DNA from: an uncultured Clostridia bacterium
Lineage (GTDB): Bacteria > Bacillota > Clostridia > Oscillospirales > Oscillospiraceae
Length of the DNA: 7,515 nt
Assembly: GCA_947169005.1 (NCBI GenBank)
Contig: CAMVOG010000115.1
Span: 1-7,515 of the forward strand
Direction of reading: 5' to 3'
Position 1 is the stretch's first letter, and each line of letters starts with the position of its first letter. Made by a program: the position numbers and the translations under genes. The notes under the pieces were generated by a model. The model was not told the DNA's origin, did no database searches, and saw only the letters and a list, made by a program, of their open reading frames with translations. Below, piece after piece: positions 1-5,131 of the stretch.

Positions 1-253
1 GGACTGCATCCCCTCCGGGCAGCGGATCGACGAGAGCATAGAGGCTGCGGCCCTCGCGGAGCTCGTCAACGCCTTTTTGGAGGCCTTGCCCCAGACGGAG
101 CGCCGTGTCTTTCTGCGCCGCTACTGGTACTTTGATTCCGTCCGCGATATCGCCTCCCGCTTCGGCTTCAGCGAAGGAAAGGTCAAAATGATGCTAAAGC
201 GCGCGCGGGACAAGCTCCGCGCGCAGCTGGAAAAGGAGGACGTATGGATATGA
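1..253 (+). CDS. ECF-type RNA polymerase sigma factor, C-terminal part (5' end outside window)
   Basis: Only the last 83 residues are present; the first complete codon begins at base 2 and the TGA stop is at 251-253. The visible part matches sigma-70 region 4, the helix-turn-helix that contacts the promoter -35 element. It has the typical 'LPQTERRVFLRRYW' entry helix, then 'DIASRFGFSEGKVKMMLKR' as the turn and recognition helix, and a basic end (RARDKLRAQLEKED). Region 2 and the start lie upstream, so subfamily cannot be assigned. The frame overlaps the next gene, whose ribosome binding site (AAGGAGG, 233-239) lies inside the codons for the C-terminal residues, so the two are almost surely co-transcribed and translationally coupled. 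That is the usual arrangement for an ECF sigma factor and its membrane-bound regulator. I infer that this protein is held inactive by the product of the next gene. Confidence 0.87.
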   Translation, partial: DCIPSGQRIDESIEAAALAELVNAFLEALPQTERRVFLRRYWYFDSVRDIASRFGFSEGKVKMMLKRARDKLRAQLEKEDVWI

Positions 254-1365
254 GCGCCGAAAAGCTCCGGGAGGCCATCGGCGAGGCGCGGGATGACTTC
301 ATCCTTGACGCGGCGGCGCCGGTCAGGAAGACGCGCGCCCCGCTTCGATGGGCGGCCCTGGCTGCCTGCCTCTGCCTTGTGATCGCGGGCACGCTGTTCG
401 TCTTGCACAGGTCTGAGCCGGGCGTAACGGATTCCGGTCTGTCGGCAGCGGAGCCCCATGAAGAGCTCAGTCTGAGAGAACAGGAGCTTCCCAAACCCGA
501 GGAGGAAACCATACGGGATCAGCCGGAGACGGAGCAGGAGACCGTCCTGCCCGCGACGGCGGAGCGGGAGACCGCTTCCGAGCCCGTCGGCGTCACGATC
601 CCCGCCATGGTGCTGCCGGAGCCGGAGCCAAACGTAGAGATGGACATGATAGGACTTCTCGTCTATCAAGGCGGGGTCTATACCCAGGCGGAATCCTATT
701 ACGGCGACGAGGCCGAGGCCGTCGAGCCGCTGCTGGGCGAATACCTGGGGGAGGCCGTCGGCAGCATCAGCGAATGGTCAAAGCAGGACGAGTATACAAA
801 GGAGTTTGCCTCTACCTATTCCGGGCCGGTCTACGCGGTGAAGGGCTATGATACGGATTTCCGCCTCTGCATCCGACTGATGGGCGCAGATGAGAATGAT
901 CGGCCCCAGCTTTGGCTCCAGTTTCTGGAACGGCTGAACGGCATTACGCTTTCCGGTGGAGAGGACCTCTTTGAGAACAGACTTCATTTGAAGGACCGGG
1001 TGCAGTCCTTCCGGTCCCAGGCCCATGAGGACTGGAACTGGAACCGGGGCGGGATCAGCGAGCCGTCCTTGGATTCCGCCGTATGGGAGCGCTTTCTTGA
1101 AGAGATCGACAGGGCGGGATTCCAGAATACCTGGCTGCCCGAGGGCTCCTTTTATGAGGATCACCCCTACAGCAGCATCTTCGACACGCCAAACCAGGCT
1201 CATCTTTATCTGACCATGGAGGACGGGACGGTCGTGCGTCTGCGGCTGATCGAAGGGGGCTACGTCGGCTACGCGGGCATCGGCTGGTGGTATTTCGTGC
1301 AGATACCCGGGGAAGCCTTCGACGCGGTCTACGACGCCTGCGGCGGCACCCACGTGGCTTGGTGA
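244..1365 (+). CDS. Single-pass membrane protein, putative anti-sigma factor/sensor of the upstream ECF sigma factor
   Basis: The 373-residue product has three visible parts. Residues 1-33 are cytoplasmic and contain 'LREAIGEARDDFILDA', resembling a short N-terminal motif I associate with proteins encoded next to ECF sigma factors in Oscillospiraceae. Residues about 35-53 are a single membrane helix (W36 to V53, with C42 and C44). Residues 57-130 form a Pro/Glu-rich acidic linker, followed by an outside domain (about 131-373) rich in Trp and Tyr, with 'SEWSKQDEY', 'VKGYDTDFRLC' and 'ERLNGITL' as notable stretches. I recognise no enzyme motif. Function as an anti-sigma factor is inferred from position, topology and the N-terminal motif; no ZAS zinc motif (HxxxCxxC) is seen. 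ATG 244 sits only 4 bases after AAGGAGG; ATG 250 (10 bases away) is an equally possible start, would overlap the sigma stop as ATGA, and removes only two residues. Confidence 0.72.
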   Translation: MDMSAEKLREAIGEARDDFILDAAAPVRKTRAPLRWAALAACLCLVIAGTLFVLHRSEPGVTDSGLSAAEPHEELSLREQELPKPEEETIRDQPETEQETVLPATAERETASEPVGVTIPAMVLPEPEPNVEMDMIGLLVYQGGVYTQAESYYGDEAEAVEPLLGEYLGEAVGSISEWSKQDEYTKEFASTYSGPVYAVKGYDTDFRLCIRLMGADENDRPQLWLQFLERLNGITLSGGEDLFENRLHLKDRVQSFRSQAHEDWNWNRGGISEPSLDSAVWERFLEEIDRAGFQNTWLPEGSFYEDHPYSSIFDTPNQAHLYLTMEDGTVVRLRLIEGGYVGYAGIGWWYFVQIPGEAFDAVYDACGGTHVAW

Positions 1366-1374
1366 GTTATCCGC

Positions 1375-1417
1375 AAAAAAACGGGGCCCGGTGAAAACCG
1401 GACCCCGTAAATATTTT
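1375..1417. terminator. Bidirectional intrinsic terminator between convergent genes
   Basis: A 12-base-pair stem (1381-1392 with 1397-1408, one C/A mismatch) closes on a GAAA tetraloop (1393-1396). Read on the minus strand the stem is followed by seven T (complement of A 1375-1381), a classic intrinsic terminator for the hydrolase gene. Read on the plus strand it is followed by the weaker tract TAAATATTTT and can end the sensor transcript. The stop codons of the two genes flank it at 1363-1365 and 1420-1422. Confidence 0.88.
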
Positions 1418-1419
1418 GA

Positions 1420-2385
1420 TCAAGCCTCACAGCGGGCGAAAAAGTCCGCCAGCATGGCCTTGTAGCGCTCCCGCTCCACCATCCAGCTCATGCCGTGGCC
1501 CGCGCCGTGGGCGATCAGCAGGGTCTTGGGAGCCTTGCAGGCCTCGTAAGCGGCAAGAGTCATATCCAGGGGCACGAAGTTATCCGCGTCCCCGTGAGCG
1601 AAGAAAACGGGGATCCGATTGTCCGCCATGGCATCCAGCGTGGAATAATCCGAGAAGCCGTAGCCGCCCTTCGCCTTGTTGTAGAGGCTCACTCCCGGCA
1701 GGACCAGCTTGGCGGGAATGGGAGAATGGGCCGTGAAGATCCGGTCCATGATCTCATAGGGGGAGGTGAAGCCGCAGTCCGCAATGACGCCCTTCACCTG
1801 CTCCGGCAGATTCAGCCCCGTTGCCATCAGCACCGTGGTGGCCCCCATGGAGATGCCGTCCGCGTACAGGGGCAGGTCCCCGAAGCGCTCCGTCAGCTCC
1901 CGCAGCCATTCGGCGCAGTCGTAGCGCTCCAGCACGCCGAAGCCGATGGTTTTGCCCTCGCTCTCCCCGTGGGCCCGCTGCTCCGCCAGCAGCAGGTTGC
2001 AGCCGCTTTCGTATATTTCCCGTGCCGCGCCGCAAAAATCCGACTTCCAGCTTGAGCGATAGCCGTGCATCATCAGCACCGTGCGCTTGGCCCGGGGATA
2101 GGTGTACAGATGCCCCCTCAGCTTCAGCCCGTCAAAGCTCGTGATGCTGATATCCGCGTGGGGCGTGTTTTCCAGCCATTCCACCCCGGCGTCCAGCTCC
2201 TCGGCGTATTCCTCCCGGGCGGCCTGGAGGGCCTCCTGGGTCTCGGTTTTTACGCGCAGCTTGGGTGCCTCGCGCCCCACGGCGAGGCGGCGCAGCCATT
2301 CAAGCGAGACGAAGGCCGTACCCGCGGCGCAGAGCCCCGCCAAAGCGGAAGCGCCGACAGCGACCCATTTCCGATTCAAATTCAT
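1420..2385 (-). CDS. Membrane-anchored alpha/beta hydrolase, YqkD-like
   Basis: The 321-residue protein begins with a short basic stretch and a probable membrane anchor (about residues 7-28), then a helical linker and an alpha/beta hydrolase fold. Visible catalytic elements are the oxyanion-side 'MMHGYRSSW' (H107-G108), the nucleophile elbow G177-I-S179-M-G181, the acid in 'HGDADNFVP' (probably D268), and the histidine in 'HGAGHGMSW' (H297). 'AEQRAHGESEGK' and 'YDCAEWL' match the layout of Bacillus YqkD and related COG1073 hydrolases of about 305-320 residues. The substrate is unknown; ester or thioester hydrolysis is the family expectation. The anchor, with only a Lys/Arg pair before it, is compatible with either side of the membrane, though most relatives are unassigned. 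Start: ATG at 2385-2383 with AAGGAGG (2394-2400) eight bases upstream. The gene is monocistronic, with its own promoter and a strong terminator. Confidence 0.9.
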   Translation of the reverse strand: MNLNRKWVAVGASALAGLCAAGTAFVSLEWLRRLAVGREAPKLRVKTETQEALQAAREEYAEELDAGVEWLENTPHADISITSFDGLKLRGHLYTYPRAKRTVLMMHGYRSSWKSDFCGAAREIYESGCNLLLAEQRAHGESEGKTIGFGVLERYDCAEWLRELTERFGDLPLYADGISMGATTVLMATGLNLPEQVKGVIADCGFTSPYEIMDRIFTAHSPIPAKLVLPGVSLYNKAKGGYGFSDYSTLDAMADNRIPVFFAHGDADNFVPLDMTLAAYEACKAPKTLLIAHGAGHGMSWMVERERYKAMLADFFARCEA

Positions 2386-2419
2386 GGGAAAAACCTCCTT
2401 GACTGTTTCTTTTTAGTCC

Positions 2420-2448
2420 ATGATAACAGAAAAGGGTTGAAAAGGCAA
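2420..2448 (-). promoter_or_regulatory. Putative sigma-A promoter of the hydrolase gene
   Basis: Read on the minus strand there is TTGCCT (2448-2443, 4 of 6 to TTGACA), a 17-base spacer, and TATCAT (2425-2420, 5 of 6 to TATAAT). The implied start of transcription near 2413 gives a leader of about 28 bases, with the ribosome binding site well placed in it. Predicted by eye only. Confidence 0.5.
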
Positions 2449-2459
2449 GGGCGGCTTCC

Positions 2460-2488
2460 TTGCTTTTCCGGGGCGCGTGGTGTATAAT
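2460..2488 (+). promoter_or_regulatory. Putative sigma-A promoter of the lipid kinase gene
   Basis: TTGCTT (2460-2465), a 17-base spacer and a perfect TATAAT (2483-2488). The -35 matches the consensus only at TTG. The expected start of transcription (about 2494-2497) falls at the edge of the Shine-Dalgarno sequence 2495-2501, so the leader would be only about 13-16 bases. It is back to back with the hydrolase promoter, with the two -35 boxes 11 bases apart. Confidence 0.45.
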
Positions 2489-2494
2489 CAAGTG

Positions 2495-2501
2495 AAGGAG
2501 G
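2495..2501 (+). promoter_or_regulatory. Ribosome binding site AAGGAGG fixing a GTG start
   Basis: A full AAGGAGG ends eight bases before GTG 2510-2512. Upstream in-frame GTG codons at 2477, 2480 and 2492 lack such a site, and the first two lie in or before the -10 box. This decides the kinase start. Confidence 0.8.
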
Positions 2502-2509
2502 CGAGGCCC

Positions 2510-3397
2510 GTGCCCAAATTGCAGTTGATCCTGAATCCCGTTTCCGGCCAGCAGAGGGGAAAGCGCCTGCTTTCTGAGCTCATCGCCCTATTCGGCGAAT
2601 TTGGCTGGCAGAGCACCGTATTCGTCACCCGCGCCAGGGGGGACGCGACCCGCTTTGCCGCCTCGTATGGGGGCGCATATGACCGCGTCGTCTGCGTCGG
2701 CGGGGACGGCACGTTCAACGAAACGGTGGACGGTCTCCTTTCCGCCGGGCTTGACCTGCCCCTGGGCTATATCCCCTGCGGCAGCACCAACGACTTCGCC
2801 GGCAGCCTGCATCTGTCCTCGGACGTGCTGAAGGCGGGGCGGGACGTGATGCTGGGCCATGAGCGCCGCCTGGACGTGGGGCGCTTCAACGGGCGCTGCT
2901 TCTCCTACGTTGCCTCCTTCGGGGCCTTCACCAAGGCATCCTACGCTACGCCCCAGACGGTGAAAAACGCCCTTGGCCACCTGGCCTACATTTTGGAGGG
3001 AATGAAGGACATCCCCCAGATCAAGCCTCTCCCTGTGCGGGTAGAGACGGACGATCGGGTGCTGGAGGGGGAGTATATCTTCGGCGCGGTCAGCAATTCC
3101 ACCTCTTTGGGCGGTGTGCTGAGCCTGGACCCCGAGCTGGTGGATATGGCGGACGGGATCTTCGAGATCTTTCTCATTAAGCCGCCCTCCAGCGCCACGG
3201 CCCTGGCCAACGCCCTGCGGGACCTGCGGGCCATGCACTACGACGACCCCATGATCGATTTTGTGAAGACCTCCCGCGCGGTGGTCTATGCCCAGCCGGA
3301 TATGGACTGGTCCCTGGATGGGGAGCGGCAGCCCGGCACGGAGCGGGCCGTGATCGAAAACCTCCACGGCGCCATCCGCCTTATGGTGAATGTATAA
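2510..3397 (+). CDS. Diacylglycerol kinase catalytic-domain lipid kinase (DgkB/YegS family)
   Basis: The 295-residue protein has the length of the DgkB/YegS/LCB5 family, soluble enzymes that phosphorylate a lipid alcohol such as diacylglycerol with ATP at the inner membrane face. It begins with 'LQLILNPVSGQQRGK' (residues 4-18), the usual first strand and phosphate-binding segment. The nucleotide-binding hallmark 'GGDGTFNE' is at 64-71 and 'PCGSTNDFA' at 89-97. A C-terminal 'WSLDGE' (267-272) corresponds to the conserved DGE motif that carries the catalytic acid in DgkB, here probably E272. All key motifs are intact. In Gram-positives DgkB recycles diacylglycerol released by lipoteichoic acid synthesis; whether this paralogue has that role is not visible. 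Start is GTG 2510 rather than the longer frame from 2477, because of the ribosome binding site and because homology begins at 'PKLQLILNP'. Monocistronic between a divergent and a convergent neighbour. Confidence 0.92.
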   Translation: MPKLQLILNPVSGQQRGKRLLSELIALFGEFGWQSTVFVTRARGDATRFAASYGGAYDRVVCVGGDGTFNETVDGLLSAGLDLPLGYIPCGSTNDFAGSLHLSSDVLKAGRDVMLGHERRLDVGRFNGRCFSYVASFGAFTKASYATPQTVKNALGHLAYILEGMKDIPQIKPLPVRVETDDRVLEGEYIFGAVSNSTSLGGVLSLDPELVDMADGIFEIFLIKPPSSATALANALRDLRAMHYDDPMIDFVKTSRAVVYAQPDMDWSLDGERQPGTERAVIENLHGAIRLMVNV

Positions 3398-3400
3398 GAA

Positions 3401-3424
3401 CAGCCGCCCCAATCGGGGCGGCTG
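3401..3424. terminator. Hairpin terminator shared by convergent kinase and phosphoribosyltransferase genes
   Basis: A perfect 10-base-pair GC-rich stem (CAGCCGCCCC, 3401-3410, with 3415-3424) has an AATC loop. Flanks are only moderately T-rich: CATTCATAATT on the plus side, and TTCTTATAC reading the minus strand. It lies three bases after the kinase stop and 22 bases beyond the phosphoribosyltransferase stop, so it probably serves both directions, though less efficiently than the 1375-1417 hairpin. Confidence 0.75.
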
Positions 3425-3446
3425 CATTCATAATTGCTGACTGGGA

Positions 3447-4004
3447 TTATTCCTTGATGCTCCCGTCGGGGTTGAAGACGGGGAGCTTTTCCAGATAAAT
3501 GATGTCGTCCCGCTTCTGGGCCTCGCCCTCAGCCAGGATGCACATGCGCCCGACGATCTTGCCCCCGGCCTTCTTCACCAGCTTTTCCACCGCGTGGATG
3601 GATTCGCCGGTGCTGATCACGTCGTCCACCAGCAGGATGCGCTTGTCCTTCATCAAAGCGGCCTCGGCGGTGTCCAGATACAGCATCTGGTCCTTGGCGG
3701 TGGTGATGGAGCGCACGTCGACCTGGAACACGCCGGTCATATAGAGCTTGGGGGTCTTCCGGGCGACGATATAGGTCCGGTCCCCGTGCTGGCGGGCCAT
3801 TTCATGGGCCAGGGGGATGCCCTTGGCCTCCGCCGTGATGATGTAATCATAGTCCGGGGCCAGCTTCAGAAGCTCCCGCGCAGCGGCCTCGGAAAGAGCC
3901 GCGTCGCCCAGGATCACGAAAGCGCCGATGGACAGAGAGTCGTTGACGGGGCAGATGGGAAGGGCCCGCTCCAGCCCGGCAATGGTCATTTTGTAGGATT
4001 TCAT
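3447..4004 (-). CDS. Type I phosphoribosyltransferase, adenine/hypoxanthine-like (COG0503)
   Basis: The 185-residue protein carries the PRPP-binding signature 'ILLVDDVISTGES' (123-135), with D127-D128 as the acidic pair and the STGES phosphate loop. 'ITAEAKGIPLAHEMA' (56-70) and 'YIVARKTPKLYM' (78-89) match the Apt/Hpt-type family of purine salvage enzymes, which join a purine base to PRPP giving the nucleotide plus pyrophosphate. The C-terminal 'YLEKLPVF' (170-177) is typical of a clostridial subgroup usually named only 'phosphoribosyltransferase family protein'. Base specificity (adenine, hypoxanthine, guanine or xanthine) cannot be read by eye, and a regulatory PRPP-sensing role is also possible. 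Start: ATG 4004-4002, six bases after GAGGTG (4016-4011). The open frame continues 18 residues upstream, but into an AT-rich leader with no comparable ribosome site and non-family residues. Probably transcribed alone from 4061-4088. Confidence 0.87.
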   Translation of the reverse strand: MKSYKMTIAGLERALPICPVNDSLSIGAFVILGDAALSEAAARELLKLAPDYDYIITAEAKGIPLAHEMARQHGDRTYIVARKTPKLYMTGVFQVDVRSITTAKDQMLYLDTAEAALMKDKRILLVDDVISTGESIHAVEKLVKKAGGKIVGRMCILAEGEAQKRDDIIYLEKLPVFNPDGSIKE

Positions 4005-4060
4005 GGTCCGCACCTCTATATCAAAATTTTTATTCTCTGAAATAATATTGAGCCGCAATT

Positions 4061-4088
4061 ATTATAGTCTTTTTGGCGAAAAATGCAA
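4061..4088 (-). promoter_or_regulatory. Putative sigma-A promoter of the phosphoribosyltransferase gene
   Basis: On the minus strand: TTGCAT (4088-4083), a 16-base spacer and a perfect TATAAT (4066-4061). The -35 is weak, matching only TTG. Transcription would start near 4054, leaving a leader of about 50 AT-rich bases. One TTGGCG repeat copy (4073-4078) falls in the spacer. Confidence 0.45.
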
Positions 4089-4129
4089 CAGGAAAAATAG
4101 ATTATTTCCGCCAATGAGCCACTTTGGCG
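4073..4129. repeat. TTGGCG hexamer, two direct copies and one inverted copy: candidate operator
   Basis: TTGGCG occurs at 4073-4078 and 4124-4129 on the plus strand and inverted (CGCCAA) at 4109-4114. The last two make an inverted repeat with 6-base arms and a 9-base spacer; the two direct copies are 51 bases apart, close to five helical turns. The outer copies sit in slightly longer matches (TTTTGGCG and TTTGGCG). The site lies between divergent promoters in AT-rich DNA, where three copies of a GC-rich hexamer stand out. It does not match CIRCE, CtsR or PurR boxes as I know them. Function is an inference. Confidence 0.35.
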
Positions 4130-4147
4130 CAAAGAGCAAACAGATAC

Positions 4148-4176
4148 TTGTTTTCTTGCCGAAAAAGCGGTATGAT
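4148..4176 (+). promoter_or_regulatory. Putative sigma-A promoter of the hslO operon
   Basis: TTGTTT (4148-4153), a 17-base spacer and TATGAT (4171-4176, 5 of 6). The expected start near 4183 lies five bases before the Shine-Dalgarno sequence at 4188-4195. It makes the upstream TTG at 4124 an impossible start for this transcript. Confidence 0.5.
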
Positions 4177-4187
4177 AAGAAGACAGC

Positions 4188-4195
4188 AAAGGAGG
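4188..4195 (+). promoter_or_regulatory. Ribosome binding site AAAGGAGG fixing a TTG start for hslO
   Basis: AAAGGAGG ends nine bases before TTG 4205-4207. The in-frame CTG at 4196 directly abuts the site and is too close. The Hsp33 N-terminus also aligns from this TTG. Confidence 0.75.
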
Positions 4196-4204
4196 CTGAA
4201 TCAT

Positions 4205-5131
4205 TTGCAAGAAGCAAGCAGATTCTTGACCGCCCTCTCCAAGGATGGGGGCTTTCGACTAATCCTGACCGACGCCACCGGCGTCGTTGAAAAAATGAGA
4301 ACGATACACAACACCTCCCGCACCATGACGGCGGCCCTGGGCCGCAGCGCCATTGCCTGCTCCATCATGGGCAAGCTGCTGAAGGAGGAGGGGGGCAGCG
4401 TCACCCTGCGCATCGAGGGGGACGGGCCCGCCGGCCGCATTATCTGCGTGGCGGACTGCGAGGGGAACGTGCGCGCCTGCTGTGACGAGCCCGGCGTGGA
4501 GCTTGCGCCCAATGACAAGGGCAAGCTGGACGTGGGCGGCGCCGTTGGCCGCAAGGGCTCTCTTTATGTGGTGCGTGACCTGGGCTTCGGCGAGCCCTAC
4601 GTGGGTTATTCCCCTCTGGTCAGCGGCGAGATCGCCGAGGACGTAACGGAGTACTATACTGTCAGCGAGCAGACGCCCTCCGTCTGCGCTTTGGGCGTCC
4701 GCGTGAATCCGGACGGCAGCGTGAAGGGCGCGGGCGGCTACCTCCTGCAGCTCATGCCCGGGGCCGATGAGCGCATCACGCCCATCCTGCAGGCCAATAT
4801 CGATTTCATGCCCTCCCTGTCTCAGCTTATCGCGGAGGGGAAGAGCCTGGAGGAGATCGCCGGGGAAATCTACGGCCTGGTGGAATTTGAGGTGCTGGAG
4901 ACGGCGGAGGCCGCCTACCGCTGCACCTGCGCAAAGGAAAAATACGCCGCCGCCCTTGTCAGCCTGGGCAGCGGTGAGCTGAAAAAGCTGCGGGAGGAGG
5001 ACGGCGGCGCCGAGATCATCTGCCAGTTCTGCAACACCCGCTATTACTTCGACGCCGCTGATCTGGACGAGCTCATCGCCCGGGCAGAGGCGCGGGCCGC
5101 AGCCGCCGAGGAAGAGGAGGAGAGCCCATGA
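4205..5131 (+). CDS. hslO: Redox-regulated molecular chaperone Hsp33
   Basis: The 308-residue product is the cytosolic holdase Hsp33, which is inactive with zinc bound and becomes a chaperone when its cysteines are oxidised. The N-terminal 'FLTALSKDGGFRLILTDAT' (7-25), 'HNTSRTMTAALGR' (35-47) and 'YVGYSPLVSGEIAEDVTEYY' (132-151) are classic Hsp33 core motifs, and 'YYTVSEQTPSVCALGV' (150-165) follows. The C-terminal redox switch is intact: C240-T-C242 and C273-Q-F-C276, the CxC-CxxC zinc site. There are also six core cysteines (C52, C81, C85, C92, C93, C161), more than in the E. coli protein as I recall it. A linker and acidic tail ending EEEEESP extend past the zinc domain. Length is slightly above the usual 290-300. 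Start TTG 4205 is set by the ribosome site and homology. It is the first gene of a probable operon and overlaps the SLH gene by ATGA. Confidence 0.95.
   Translation: MQEASRFLTALSKDGGFRLILTDATGVVEKMRTIHNTSRTMTAALGRSAIACSIMGKLLKEEGGSVTLRIEGDGPAGRIICVADCEGNVRACCDEPGVELAPNDKGKLDVGGAVGRKGSLYVVRDLGFGEPYVGYSPLVSGEIAEDVTEYYTVSEQTPSVCALGVRVNPDGSVKGAGGYLLQLMPGADERITPILQANIDFMPSLSQLIAEGKSLEEIAGEIYGLVEFEVLETAEAAYRCTCAKEKYAAALVSLGSGELKKLREEDGGAEIICQFCNTRYYFDAADLDELIARAEARAAAAEEEEESP
5115..5120 (+). promoter_or_regulatory. Ribosome binding site of the SLH gene inside the hslO 3' end
   Basis: AGGAGG lies seven bases before ATG 5128, within the GAG/GAA codons of the Glu-rich Hsp33 tail. With the ATGA stop/start overlap this indicates translational coupling. 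Confidence 0.8.

Noticed and set aside
778..1353. 191-codon minus-strand frame opposite the sensor gene
   Set aside because: Antisense shadow of a gene supported by its overlap with the sigma factor and by its membrane-protein layout; no ribosome site is associated with it.
1495..2055. Plus-strand 186-codon frame within the hydrolase gene
   Set aside because: Antisense to intact hydrolase catalytic motifs, with no credible ribosome site or recognisable motif of its own.
2477..2509. Upstream GTG start for the lipid kinase
   Set aside because: These codons include the putative -10 box and the Shine-Dalgarno sequence, and the added residues do not fit the family.
2588..3427. 279-codon minus-strand frame opposite the lipid kinase
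   Set aside because: The plus strand carries the complete kinase motifs; the antisense product has no family features and would read through the terminator hairpin.
4005..4058. 18-residue N-terminal extension of the phosphoribosyltransferase
   Set aside because: It is AT-rich leader sequence, with the ribosome site GAGGTG inside it; the family starts at the ATG at 4004.
4109..4129. CIRCE (HrcA) operator
   Set aside because: The 9-base spacer resembles CIRCE but the arms are CGCCAA/TTGGCG, not TTAGCACTC/GAGTGCTAA.
4124..4204. Upstream TTG start for hslO
   Set aside because: It lies before the promoter and ribosome site, and the added basic residues are not part of Hsp33.
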